NCBI GenBank assembly: GCA_028288485.1
Contig: JAQBNO010000043.1
Coordinates: 1 to 64,000, forward strand
Length of the DNA stretch: 64,000 nucleotides
DNA from: Segetibacter sp.
Lineage (GTDB): Bacteria > Bacteroidota > Bacteroidia > Chitinophagales > Chitinophagaceae
Direction: 5' to 3'
Shown in pieces: positions 1 to 8,592 of this stretch. The notes beneath the pieces were generated by a model. The model was not told the origin of the DNA, did not search any database, and was given only the letters and a program-made list of their open reading frames with translations. Numbering within the stretch: the stretch's first letter is position 1; every line of letters starts with the position of its first letter. Position numbers and translations under genes: made by a program.

Positions 1-6
1 CTAAAT

Positions 7-38
7 AAAAAAGCATCCCGGAAAAAGGATGCTTTTTT
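7..38. terminator. Rho-independent terminator after ytxJ
   Basis: Arms AAAAAAGCATCC and GGATGCTTTTTT flank an 8-base loop. Because A and T tracts lie on both sides, it can work in both directions. It sits about 20 bases past the stop of the minus-strand ytxJ gene. Confidence 0.8.
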
Positions 39-57
39 ATAAGACTTTAAAGAGAGG

Positions 58-390
58 TTACATAGCTACCTGTTCACCTATTTCATCCATACTTATAGAG
101 CCGTGGCTTTCGTCGTATGTACACTCACCCTTCTTTATAATTAAAATTTGCGGGCTTTCATGAAAAACGTTGAACTCAGAAGAAACCCTATTACTGATGT
201 TACGGTTTGCAATCAGATCAAGGTAATAAAAGTCGGCATTGTCAGGAACTGACGCTCTTTCAAGCCGCCCTTTTGCCATAGAGCTTATACTGCACCTGGT
301 GCTATGTTTGAAAATTACCTGCGGTTTTGTTTGAGACTTTTCAATAATTTCTTTAATCTGGCTTTCACTGTTCAGCTCGATCCAATTCAT
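58..390 (-). CDS. ytxJ: YtxJ-type bacillithiol-system thioredoxin-like protein
   Basis: Encodes about 110 residues from the ATG at 390; a 12-residue upstream extension is open but the protein begins naturally at MNWIELN. It belongs to the small YtxJ family (also called bacillithiol system redox-active or DUF2847 proteins), with a thioredoxin-like fold. The sequence FKHSTRCSIS in the first third is the family active-site region with a single cysteine, where a CxxC would sit in thioredoxin. It is thought to act on bacillithiolated proteins in the cytoplasm; this role is inferred from the family. It is divergently oriented to the Mur-ligase gene and followed by a clear terminator, so it is likely monocistronic. 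Confidence 0.85.
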   Translation of the reverse strand: MNWIELNSESQIKEIIEKSQTKPQVIFKHSTRCSISSMAKGRLERASVPDNADFYYLDLIANRNISNRVSSEFNVFHESPQILIIKKGECTYDESHGSISMDEIGEQVAM

Positions 391-596
391 AACAGTTTTT
401 ATTTTGTTTTTGCTACTAAATATCATTGTCTGAAATATTTCGGATTATTGGTAGGGCAACCACGATATGAGCAAGAGGTAAATAAACCGGATACCAGGAT
501 TACCATCATAAATGCAAGTATTGTCTTTTTCATTGTTTGCGATATTACCTAAATAAACGGTTAATTTGCAGAGTTATTTCAAAGATAAAAAAATTA

Positions 597-1955
597 ATGA
601 AAGTACACTTTATATCTATTGGAGGCAGTGTGATGCATCAACTGGCTATTGCACTAAAACGAAAGGGTTACGAGGTTTCGGGTACTGATGATGAGATATT
701 TGAGCCAAGTCGTTCCAATCTTGAAAAAGAAGGATTGCTACCGGAAAAACTTGGATGGAACCCTGATTTAATTGTACCTGATATCGAAGCAGTTATTTTA
801 GGAATGCATGCAAAAAACGACAATCCTGAAATAGAAAAAGCGAAACAATTACAACTTCCTATCTATTCTTTTCCGGAGTATATCTATAAGGAAAGTATCG
901 ATAAAACAAGGGTAGTGGTAGGTGGTAGTCATGGGAAAACCACGACTACAAGCATGATAATGCACGTGTTAAAGATTGCCCAAAAAAAGTTTGATTACCT
1001 GGTAGGTGCACGGCTTGAAGGATTTGATCAATCGGTAAATATTACAGATGCACCAGTTATAATTTGTGAAGGCGATGAATACCCGGCAAGTGCCATAGAA
1101 AAAAGACCGAAGTTTCATTTTCTTTTTCCTCATGTAGCCATACTTACCGGTATTGCCTGGGACCACATCAATGTTTTTCCTACGTTTGATAATTACCTTG
1201 AACAGTTCCGGATTTTTATAAAGAAGATAGAGCCGAAAGGCTTGTTGATCTACAATGACACGGATGCGGTACTGAAACAACTGGTTACCGAAAATAAAAG
1301 GACAGATATTACATACCAGCCTTACGGAATTCCTCCCCACACAATAAAAAGCGGGAAAACAACTGTGAGAATTGATAACGCGGAAGACGAGTTAAAAGTG
1401 TTCGGCAATCATAACCTGCTAAATCTTAATGCCGCCTGGTATGCTTGCAGGTATTTGGAAATCGACGCAGAAACGTTTGTAAAAGCAATCAGTAGTTTTA
1501 CGGGGGCAAGTAAACGTTTAGAGAAAATAGCAGAAAACGGTGAGACAATAGTTTATAGAGATTTTGCACATGCTCCAAGTAAAGTTAAAGCGACCATTGA
1601 AGCCGTAAAACAACAATATCCTGAGCGACAACTTATCGCGATATTGGAATTACATACCTTTAGCAGCTTGAATGAAGACTTTATGAATGAATATAAAGGT
1701 GCGATGGATAAGGCCGATAAGGCCACGGTATTTTACTCGAAACATGCACTGCAATTGAAAAGGATGCCTGAACTACCAAAACAAAGTGTGCAGAACGGCT
1801 TTGAAAAAAAGGGCCTTGAAGTAATTACCGACAAAAATGAATTGCTTGACTGGCTGAAAAAGCAAAATTACGAAAACGCTAACCTTGTTTTGATGAGTAG
1901 CGGAAATTATGATGGTCTTGACATAAATAGTTTTGCACAAACCGTTACTGCTTAG
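597..1955 (+). CDS. mpl: Mur-ligase family, murein tripeptide ligase type (Mpl)
   Basis: 452 residues from the ATG at 597 (MKVHFISIGG); a longer in-frame start at 537 adds 20 residues with no family match and is rejected. The N-terminal Rossmann-like GIGG-type motif (here SIGGSVMHQLA), the ATP-binding motif GGSHGKTTTTS at about residue 110, and the later DFAHAPSK motif follow the order of Mur ligases. The closest family is UDP-N-acetylmuramate:tripeptide ligase, which recycles murein tripeptide onto UDP-MurNAc in the cytoplasm; MurC is the alternative but usually has a different N-terminus and length. It is followed 67 bases later by the exonuclease gene on the same strand. Confidence 0.85.
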   Translation: MKVHFISIGGSVMHQLAIALKRKGYEVSGTDDEIFEPSRSNLEKEGLLPEKLGWNPDLIVPDIEAVILGMHAKNDNPEIEKAKQLQLPIYSFPEYIYKESIDKTRVVVGGSHGKTTTTSMIMHVLKIAQKKFDYLVGARLEGFDQSVNITDAPVIICEGDEYPASAIEKRPKFHFLFPHVAILTGIAWDHINVFPTFDNYLEQFRIFIKKIEPKGLLIYNDTDAVLKQLVTENKRTDITYQPYGIPPHTIKSGKTTVRIDNAEDELKVFGNHNLLNLNAAWYACRYLEIDAETFVKAISSFTGASKRLEKIAENGETIVYRDFAHAPSKVKATIEAVKQQYPERQLIAILELHTFSSLNEDFMNEYKGAMDKADKATVFYSKHALQLKRMPELPKQSVQNGFEKKGLEVITDKNELLDWLKKQNYENANLVLMSSGNYDGLDINSFAQTVTA

Positions 1956-2022
1956 TTTTGTTTTTTTAATATTGTTCTATTACCATTAATACGCTGAATA
2001 ACCCCAGTTCGAATATTTATAC

Positions 2023-2793
2023 ATGAAATTACAGTTAAAACGTCCTATTGCTTTCATTGACCTTGAAACAACAGGCACCAACCTCGCTACTGATAGAATT
2101 GTTGAAATTGCTATCGTAAAAGTAAACCTTGATGGAACGCGACAAACGAAACGACGTCTTATTAATCCATTAATGCCTATTCCCAAAGCATCGAGTGATG
2201 TACACGGAATTACGGATGACATGATAAAAGATGCACCTTCCTTTAAGCAGGTAGCAAACGAAATAAAACAATTTATTGAGCACTGTGATCTTGGTGGCTA
2301 CAACAGTAATCGTTTTGATATTCCTTTATTAGTAGAAGAGTTTCTTCGCGCCGGCCTTGAGTTTAGCGTTGAAGGCAGAAAATTGATAGATGTACAAAGG
2401 GTATTTCATTTAATGGAACAAAGAACATTAAGTGCTGCCTATAAGTTTTACTGCCAGAAGACTTTGGAAGGTGCACACGGGGCAGAGGTTGACGCGGCTG
2501 CTACCTGGGAAATTCTGCAGGCGCAAATAGAAAGATATCCTGAAATCGGTGATACGCTGGATTCAATATGTGCATTTTGCGGTGAAGAAGACTTTGTTGA
2601 TTTTGCCCGCAGGTTTGTTAAAGTAGATTGTAAAGAAGTATTCAATTTCGGAAAGCATAAAGGCCGTTGTGTGGAAGATGTATTAAAAGCGGAGCCGCAG
2701 TATTATGACTGGATGATGAAAGGAGATTTCCCTTTACACACAAAACAAAAACTGGCGGAAATAATGAATCGCTCTCTTTTAAAGAAAGCTTAA
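2023..2793 (+). CDS. DnaQ-like 3'-5' exonuclease with DUF3820-like tail
   Basis: 256 residues. The first ~170 residues form a DEDDh exonuclease domain: ExoI motif FIDLETTG near residue 12, HGITDDM around 65, ExoII NSNRFDIPLL near 95, and ExoIII HGAEVDAAAT near 155. These are the acidic metal ligands of the proofreading-exonuclease fold. The C-terminus (FNFGKHKGR ... YYDWMMKGDFP) matches a short DUF3820-like module often fused to such exonucleases. It is not the replicative epsilon subunit by context alone; a general DNA or RNA trimming role is inferred. Confidence 0.85.
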   Translation: MKLQLKRPIAFIDLETTGTNLATDRIVEIAIVKVNLDGTRQTKRRLINPLMPIPKASSDVHGITDDMIKDAPSFKQVANEIKQFIEHCDLGGYNSNRFDIPLLVEEFLRAGLEFSVEGRKLIDVQRVFHLMEQRTLSAAYKFYCQKTLEGAHGAEVDAAATWEILQAQIERYPEIGDTLDSICAFCGEEDFVDFARRFVKVDCKEVFNFGKHKGRCVEDVLKAEPQYYDWMMKGDFPLHTKQKLAEIMNRSLLKKA

Positions 2794-2845
2794 AAGCCAT
2801 CTTTAATAAGCTTATTCCTATAATTTCGATACTTCAAAACCCTGA

Positions 2846-3616
2846 TTGCACTTTTTGGAAAAAATAGTCATTATACCTACTTACAATGAGAAGGAAAATA
2901 TTGCGAATATTTTAGAAGCTATTTTTTCTTTGCATCAAGGCTACCACGTGCTGATAATAGACGACGGCTCGCCTGATGGAACTGCTAACATTGTAAGAGG
3001 TCTGCAATCAAAATATTACGACCGGCTTTTCTTAGAAGAAAGGACTGGAAAATTGGGGCTGGGAACGGCTTATATTCATGGCTTTAAGTGGAGTACAAAA
3101 AGAGGCTACAAATTCATTTTTGAAATGGATGCCGACTTTTCTCATCGTCCTGCTGACCTTGAAAAATTATACAATGCCTGCAGATACGAGGGAGCGGATG
3201 TAGCAGTGGGCAGCCGGTATGTACCGGGTGGTAAAATAGAAAACTGGCCCTGGGATCGCCGGTTTTATTCTAAAGGCGGTGCCTTTTATACCAAAATGAT
3301 TACCTGGATGCCGATAAATGACCCTACAGCTGGTTTTGTGTGTTACAAAAGCGAGGTGTTGGAAACCATAAACCTGGATGAAATAAAGTTTGTTGGGTAC
3401 GCTTTCCAAATCGAGATGAAATTTGCATCGTGGAAGCTGAAGTTTAAGATAAAAGAAGTGCCTATTACATTCAGCGACCGAATAGACGGCTCCTCTAAAA
3501 TGAGCAAAGGCATTTTGAAAGAAGGTGTTTTAGGCGTCTTAAAAATACAATGGCAAAGCCTGTTTAAAAACTATCGAAGAAGGGTGAAGAAACCTTCCGA
3601 AGTAGCGTCTGCCTGA
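2846..3616 (+). CDS. Family 2 glycosyltransferase, polyprenol-phosphate mannosyltransferase type
   Basis: 256 residues with no ATG near the conserved N-terminus; the start must be TTG at 2846 (MHFLEKIVIIPTYNEKEN) or TTG at 2855. The motifs IIPTYNEKENI, IIDDGSPDGT, and EMDADFSHRP (metal-binding DAD at residues 94-96), followed by VGSRYVPGG, are the signature of dolichyl/polyprenol monophosphomannose synthases. It would transfer a sugar from a nucleotide donor to a lipid phosphate on the inner membrane face. There is no C-terminal membrane segment, as in the short bacterial forms. A convergent or operon partner is not evident. Confidence 0.85.
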   Translation: MHFLEKIVIIPTYNEKENIANILEAIFSLHQGYHVLIIDDGSPDGTANIVRGLQSKYYDRLFLEERTGKLGLGTAYIHGFKWSTKRGYKFIFEMDADFSHRPADLEKLYNACRYEGADVAVGSRYVPGGKIENWPWDRRFYSKGGAFYTKMITWMPINDPTAGFVCYKSEVLETINLDEIKFVGYAFQIEMKFASWKLKFKIKEVPITFSDRIDGSSKMSKGILKEGVLGVLKIQWQSLFKNYRRRVKKPSEVASA

Positions 3617-3718
3617 TGGCGCAGTTCAAGTTAAACATCAGGGATTAATAAATTAGGTATTAAGTAGCCGGAGGCGGGTATTAAATTGCATTCTACAATT
3701 ACTGGTTCCTGATTCCCT

Positions 3719-3744
3719 AATTCCTAATTTCGAAATTAGGAATT
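3719..3744. repeat. Perfect 26-bp palindrome
   Basis: Two 12-base arms, AATTCCTAATTT and its reverse complement, meet at a central CG with no loop. It lies between the GT2 stop and the EamA start. It has no T tract, so a terminator role is uncertain; an extruded hairpin or protein site are alternatives. Confidence 0.6.
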
Positions 3745-3776
3745 ATTCCATTCCCTTCTGCCTTGCACCTTTCCCA

Positions 3777-3784
3777 TATATTTG
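3777..3784 (+). promoter_or_regulatory. Candidate -7 element of the EamA transporter gene
   Basis: TATATTTG matches the Bacteroidota -7 consensus TAnnTTTG and lies only 7 bases before the ATG at 3792. If used, the transcript would be leaderless or nearly so. The -33 TTG is not well placed, so this is a weak call. Confidence 0.35.
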
Positions 3785-3791
3785 CACCCTC

Positions 3792-4676
3792 ATGAGACAG
3801 GCTTTAATTAAACTGCATGTTGCAGTATTTTTATGGGGCTTTACGGGGGTTTTGGGAAGGTTAATATCGCTTAACGAAGGGCTGCTGGTCTGGTACCGCA
3901 TTCTCATTACTGTTCTCACCTTATATATTATGATGCGTGCAAAGAACCAGTTCGAATCTGTTTCTCGCAAACAACGCACACAACTTTTTGGAATTGGTAT
4001 TCTTGTAGCCCTGCACTGGTGCTTCTTTTATGGGAGTATTAAATACTCGAATGTTTCAATTGCATTAACTTGCCTTTCTTCTGCCGGCTTATTTACTGCC
4101 CTTTTGGAGCCAGTAATAACAGGTAAAAAAATTGTTGCAACAGAAATTTTTCTGGGGTTAGTAGGAATTGCAGGCATTTACCTGATATTTCACTTCGATC
4201 CGCAGTATAAAACAGGAATTATCCTCGGTCTTATCTGCACTGTTCTAAGTTGTATCTTTTCCATCTTCAACAAGAACCAGGTTTCTTATACTGCTCCACG
4301 AACCGTTATGTTATATGAGTTAACCGGCGGTTTATTATTTCTTACTTTGGTCATGCCGCTGTACCTGTACCTGCTGCCAGCAGAAAACTGGGTACCCGTA
4401 AATGCTGACCTGCTGTGGCTGTTATTAATGAGTTGGGTTTGCACTATACTGGCTATGGATCTTTCGTTACAGGCGTTGCAAAAGGTTTCCGCATTTACAC
4501 AAAACCTAACGTTAAACCTGGAACCGGTTTACGGAATAATCCTGGCTTTTGTTGTTTACAAGGAAAACAAATACTTAAGCCAGTGGTTTTACCTGGGTTT
4601 CAGCCTTATTTTATTGGCGGTGATATTGCAAACGGCCAGGGTAATTCACAGCCGGAAAATATTTGCGAAAGGGTAA
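3792..4676 (+). CDS. EamA/DMT-family transporter
   Basis: 294 residues with about ten hydrophobic segments and an internal two-fold repeat, the usual build of the drug/metabolite transporter superfamily. The opening LHVAVFLWGFTGVLGRLI with a nearby WYRILIT is typical of EamA domains, and the second copy carries a conserved LEPVYGIILAF helix near residue 245. The substrate cannot be told from sequence. It is followed 82 bases later by the mechanosensitive channel gene; no functional link is implied. Confidence 0.9.
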   Translation: MRQALIKLHVAVFLWGFTGVLGRLISLNEGLLVWYRILITVLTLYIMMRAKNQFESVSRKQRTQLFGIGILVALHWCFFYGSIKYSNVSIALTCLSSAGLFTALLEPVITGKKIVATEIFLGLVGIAGIYLIFHFDPQYKTGIILGLICTVLSCIFSIFNKNQVSYTAPRTVMLYELTGGLLFLTLVMPLYLYLLPAENWVPVNADLLWLLLMSWVCTILAMDLSLQALQKVSAFTQNLTLNLEPVYGIILAFVVYKENKYLSQWFYLGFSLILLAVILQTARVIHSRKIFAKG

Positions 4677-4758
4677 TTTGCAGGAAGTGGCAAATGAAAA
4701 TAATTAATAGAGTGGCATAATTTTTACCCGTGTCAGGTCAGAAAAAGAAAATAATTAT

Positions 4759-5544
4759 ATGAAGTTCCAGGATTTTTATTTAAAATATTACAATTGGGTT
4801 ATAGCTGTAGGACCGAGAGTAATGCTCGCCTTTCTATTATTGTTCACAGGCTTGTGGATAATCAGAAAAATAAAAAAATGGAGCAGTAATGCAATTGAAA
4901 AAAGGGATGTAGATCCTTCTCTTCGCCCTTTCTTACTAAGCTTTTCGAATATCTTTTTGCAGGTTGCACTGTTATTGGCCCTTATGCAGGTTTTGGGTAT
5001 TGAAATGACCATCTTCGCTACCGTAATCGGTGCATTTAGTGTTGCGGCAGGTTTGGCGTTGTCGGGCACATTACAAAACTTTACCAGCGGTATCCTCATT
5101 CTTCTTCTTAAACCATTTAAGGTTGGAGATAATATTATTGCACAAGGCCAGGAAGGTTTAGTTACATCCATCCAAATCTTTTATACGCTCGTTACTACCT
5201 TCGACAATAGAACCGTCGTGTTACCGAACAGCAAATTATCGAATGAAGTGATCATTAACTTAAGCCGCGAAGGCATGCGCAGGTTGGATGTTGAATTGAA
5301 ATTTGGTTTCCCTATACCTTTTGAACAGGTAAAGTCAATTCTCGAAAGCACGCTTACCGAACACAAGGAGCTTCTGAAGGAACCGGTTTTTCAAATTGGC
5401 GTTTCGGCCATCGATCCAGACGGATATAAGGTAATGGTAAATAGTTGGGTGAAGGCGCATGGTTACCAGGATATAAAGCTTGAATTGCAGCAAAAAATTA
5501 TCCAGGACCTGGTAGAACGTGGAATAAAGCTTCCCGGAATGTAA
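4759..5544 (+). CDS. MscS-family mechanosensitive channel
   Basis: 261 residues. Three hydrophobic segments precede the pore helix: residues ~18-35, ~62-82 and ~88-112, the last containing the glycine/alanine-packed GAFSVAAGLALSGTLQNF that lines the MscS pore. The beta-domain follows with PFKVGDNI and VVLPNSKLSNEVIINLSR. The size is that of the compact E. coli MscS type. It would release solutes upon hypo-osmotic shock from the inner membrane. Confidence 0.92.
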   Translation: MKFQDFYLKYYNWVIAVGPRVMLAFLLLFTGLWIIRKIKKWSSNAIEKRDVDPSLRPFLLSFSNIFLQVALLLALMQVLGIEMTIFATVIGAFSVAAGLALSGTLQNFTSGILILLLKPFKVGDNIIAQGQEGLVTSIQIFYTLVTTFDNRTVVLPNSKLSNEVIINLSREGMRRLDVELKFGFPIPFEQVKSILESTLTEHKELLKEPVFQIGVSAIDPDGYKVMVNSWVKAHGYQDIKLELQQKIIQDLVERGIKLPGM

Positions 5545-5595
5545 AGAAATTCCTACAGAATAGTAGTGGTTACGGGAATGAAGCAGTTAGGGATG

Positions 5596-5655
5596 TTTTA
5601 TGGCCAGGGCAGTTCGTAAATGAATATACTTTTGTTGCGTCGCACTCTTCAACTT
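5596..5655 (+). repeat. Dispersed TGCGTCGCA element, copy 1
   Basis: Left block TTTTATGGCCAGGGC, then a variable stretch, then GTTGCGTCGCACTCTTC. The right end diverges after CTCTT. It lies in a convergent intergenic region. Confidence 0.75.
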
Positions 5656-5861
5656 ACACTAATGCAATTGAGCTTTTCGGGTATAAATTATTATAACGTG
5701 ATGCGCTGAATATTCAACGAATAGTACAAGTAGCTGAAATCACGCCAAACGAGTCATTACACAAAGGAATCAATTCGGACACGGATGTTAAATAGTAGCA
5801 CGAAAGTTTAGTAACAAAAGGATAAACATCCAGCGTTCTTGATTATTAGCTTAAATAAATT

Positions 5862-5944
5862 TGAATGCTCAATGCTCATGTTGCATGTTCAATGCTCAAT
5901 TCACGGTGCGCAGTTACTAATTACTCAATTGCTCAATTCCAGCA
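5862..5944. repeat. Simple AATGCTCA/CTCAATT-rich tract
   Basis: The octamer-like word AATGCTCA recurs several times, followed by ACTAATTACTCAATTGCTCAA. It looks like slippage-derived low-complexity sequence just after the 3' end of the hypothetical gene on the minus strand. Confidence 0.5.
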
Positions 5945-5957
5945 CTAATAATTTCTT

Positions 5958-6668
5958 TTACCTGCTAATAAACTTAACAAAGCTTCTTTTGGCAATCGGT
6001 AACAAAGTTTCCTCGAGAGGATAAACCAGGTCTGTTTCGATATTGTAAACTGCAGGATTGGGTAAATCCCTCCGGTTTTTAATTAGCTCGCCTTTGATGT
6101 TTTCAGGAGAATTACTTACGGTACGATTCCATTTATGTATAAAATCTGTGCGGATACCCCTGTATTTCTCATCGTGCTTTTCGAAGAATGTAAGCCGGTA
6201 TTGATAAACGACAGTGGCATTATAAAGGCCATCCTTTAAAAATAAGTAACCTTCGTTTACATCGAGAGGAACCAGGCCGACCGGTTCGATCGTCAGCCTG
6301 GTTTCAACAAATTCGTAAATTTCGGCACCTGTTTTAATGGTTCCTTTTATTTTTTTTGCCGAATAGTGTATGATGTCTTCCAGTTCTTTCATCAGTTCAT
6401 CATCTTCGATCATTTTTTCATACGCGAACTGTAGCTTCTGAATATTAATATCGGTAAGCTGCTTGGGAAAATGCTCCTGTAAAAACTTTTTATTTTCCCG
6501 GAAAGAAACGATGTTGTTATAATGAAAAATAACGTCGGCCAATTGTGGATACAATTTATTCTCGTTGAAAAACTTATTTACTTCATTCAGATAGGCGAGA
6601 AGCGTATACTTTTTTAGTTCGAAATCGATATAACCTTCTGCGAACCATGTTTCTGATAGTGTTTTCAT
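5958..6668 (-). CDS. Conserved-looking hypothetical protein, 236 aa
   Basis: I do not recognise this family. The protein is soluble, without signal peptide or membrane segments. The first ~120 residues are mostly helical and charged (KKYTLLAYLNEVNKFFNENKLYPQ...), the remainder is mixed, ending with NPAVYNIETDLVYPLEETLLPIAKR. Codon use resembles the neighbours and the frame is uninterrupted, so it is a real gene. It stands alone, facing the MscS gene across a repeat-bearing spacer. Confidence 0.75.
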   Translation of the reverse strand: MKTLSETWFAEGYIDFELKKYTLLAYLNEVNKFFNENKLYPQLADVIFHYNNIVSFRENKKFLQEHFPKQLTDINIQKLQFAYEKMIEDDELMKELEDIIHYSAKKIKGTIKTGAEIYEFVETRLTIEPVGLVPLDVNEGYLFLKDGLYNATVVYQYRLTFFEKHDEKYRGIRTDFIHKWNRTVSNSPENIKGELIKNRRDLPNPAVYNIETDLVYPLEETLLPIAKRSFVKFISR

Positions 6669-6880
6669 ATCCCTGGTTTTAGTTCTTCAATATACGTAAT
6701 AGACGCATAAATAACTGGTATGGTTAAGAACTTGAAATGATTTAACAAGTTTAGAAGGAATAAAAAATGTTATGCCAGCGTAGGTGGCACGCCGAAAAAT
6801 ACCGGGTAATTTAGCTGGTTAAAGTTGTGATATGCTGCAGGTGAAAGTGTAAAGAACCTAAGGTTGCTTTTCAAATTAAT

Positions 6881-7621
6881 CTAATCCATAGAACTGGGGT
6901 GAGTTGGAAGTGTATTGTGACCTTGATTTATCCGAAAGAATAAAGTCGTTTGAATGAAATCTTTTTTACTGCCGGGGTTGGATAATGAATAATCAAATTG
7001 CCTGACGCACCCAATGAGCAAGGTTAGAGGATTACTTATCATATAACCTGCACCAGCAAAAACACGGTTTCTTTCGAAAAAAGGGCCTTTATTGGTTAGG
7101 AAAATTTCATCATAAACGGAAGCAAATACAGTACCTTTTTCAATTGTACGCTTGTTAATGGGGATAAGGGGATTTAACCGATACCGAAATCGGTTTTTGT
7201 AGTCATTGTTCACCCATCGTTGCTCGACCCTATACCTGTGTTCGATCTTTATACGCCCAATATTATTGACCAGCGTAAGTTGTTCCCAAAGCCTTAACTC
7301 GTGGCTTAACACCGGTGATTTAAAATTACCTCCGTTTGAATAAGTTCCATATTGACCAACCCCTAGCAGGAAAATAGTGCTTTTGTTGAGCTTGTAATTA
7401 ACTCCTCCTTTTAACTCGTGGTAGTAAAAATCTTTATAAACCTTTTGAGACCTTAACTGCCCTTCGGCCCACAGGTTCCATTTATTATTTAAATAATATT
7501 CACCATTCAAGACTTCCCATGTGCCAAGTTTGTCACTTTGGGTATAAGCCTTACCGAAAAAAAATAAAGCTACTAATAGAATTGAGGGTTGGAGAAGCGT
7601 TTTTTTTAATTGCATATTCAT
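6881..7621 (-). CDS. DUF2490 outer-membrane-like protein (copy A)
   Basis: 246 residues with a signal peptide (KKTLLQPSILLVALFFFGKAYTQ). The mature part alternates beta-like stretches: WNLWAEGQLR, YYHELKGGVNYKL, FERNRVFAGAGYMI, and a final RQFDYSLSNPG...FIQTTLFFRIN, which is the DUF2490 pattern of a small beta-barrel. It ends with an aromatic-rich strand as outer-membrane proteins do. By eye it is about two-thirds identical to the next upstream gene, so the two arose by tandem duplication. Function is unknown; an outer-membrane location is inferred. Confidence 0.85.
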   Translation of the reverse strand: MNMQLKKTLLQPSILLVALFFFGKAYTQSDKLGTWEVLNGEYYLNNKWNLWAEGQLRSQKVYKDFYYHELKGGVNYKLNKSTIFLLGVGQYGTYSNGGNFKSPVLSHELRLWEQLTLVNNIGRIKIEHRYRVEQRWVNNDYKNRFRYRLNPLIPINKRTIEKGTVFASVYDEIFLTNKGPFFERNRVFAGAGYMISNPLTLLIGCVRQFDYSLSNPGSKKDFIQTTLFFRINQGHNTLPTHPSSMD

Positions 7622-7832
7622 TTTTATTCGAATCGTTGTTTTTAGATCTGGTTTTTGACTGCTTTGCCTTTACATGGCCCTCTTTACATTTGCTACTTTG
7701 CTTGTTGCAACAATTTTAGCTGATACCAGGGAATGAACCAAGTAAAGGCGTGCAGGAGGCAAAAGGCTTTGATATGACAGTAGATAATTATTGTGCCAAT
7801 AAGAGGTAAAGTGCTTAAAGAACAAGGTCATA

Positions 7833-8561
7833 CTAATCTGCAGGAATTGAATGCGGTGACGGCTCTCCTTTGTGCTGGTTCAGTCTGAAAGACACACTTG
7901 TTTGAATAAAGTCCTTTCTGGTGCCTGGGTTGGATAAGGAGTAGTCAAACTGCCTGAAAAAACCGGCCTGAACGGTTAAAGGATCATTAATCATAAAACC
8001 AAGGCCCAAAAAAATTCGGTTTCTCTCAAAATAAGGCGCTTTATTCGTCATAAACACTTCATTGAAGACCGAAGCATAAATGGTTCCTTTTTCGATTACA
8101 TGTTTATTTATAGGAACAATAGGATTGAATCGGTAACGAAAAGTGTTTCGGTAAATTCTATTGAACCACCTTTGTTCTGCCCGGTATTTATGCTCGATTT
8201 TTAACCTGCTAATGTTACTAGTCAAAGTTAACTGCTCCCACATCCTGAATTCGTGACTGATAGCAGGTGATTTAAAATTTCCTCCATTAGAATAAGTTGC
8301 ATATTGACCCGCTCCAAAAAGAAAAACAGTAGTTTTATTAAGTTTGTAGCTAAAACCGCCTTTCATCTGGTGGTAATAAATATCGTCTACAAATTTTTGT
8401 GTCCTTAATTGTCCTTCAACCCAAACGTTCCATTTCTTATTTAAATAATATTCCGCGTTGAGAATATTCCACGTACCCAGTTTGTCGTTTTGACTCTTTG
8501 CATTAGTTGTATAAAACAAAGCCAATAGTAAAACCGGTACTCGTTTAATTATTTTGGACAT
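7833..8561 (-). CDS. DUF2490 outer-membrane-like protein (copy B)
   Basis: 242 residues from the ATG at 8561 (MSKIIKRVPVLLLALFYTTNAKSQ), which gives a proper signal peptide; the 25-residue extension back to 8636 overlaps the E2 gene and is rejected. The mature sequence is the DUF2490 beta-rich fold with the same landmarks as copy A (YSNGGNFKSP, IEHKYRAEQRW, FDYSLSNPG). It starts 31 bases after the E2 stop and is followed by copy A after a 211-base gap, so it might be co-transcribed with E2, although no functional link is evident. Confidence 0.85.
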   Translation of the reverse strand: MSKIIKRVPVLLLALFYTTNAKSQNDKLGTWNILNAEYYLNKKWNVWVEGQLRTQKFVDDIYYHQMKGGFSYKLNKTTVFLFGAGQYATYSNGGNFKSPAISHEFRMWEQLTLTSNISRLKIEHKYRAEQRWFNRIYRNTFRYRFNPIVPINKHVIEKGTIYASVFNEVFMTNKAPYFERNRIFLGLGFMINDPLTVQAGFFRQFDYSLSNPGTRKDFIQTSVSFRLNQHKGEPSPHSIPAD

Positions 8562-8592
8562 CCCTGATTTATTAACCTCTTTGCCTGGCTTT

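Noticed and set aside
7519-7719. Plus-strand frame of 66 codons antisense to a DUF2490 gene
   Set aside because: It overlaps the start of the DUF2490 gene antisense and its leucine/phenylalanine-rich content comes from the complement of the signal peptide and AT-rich leader.
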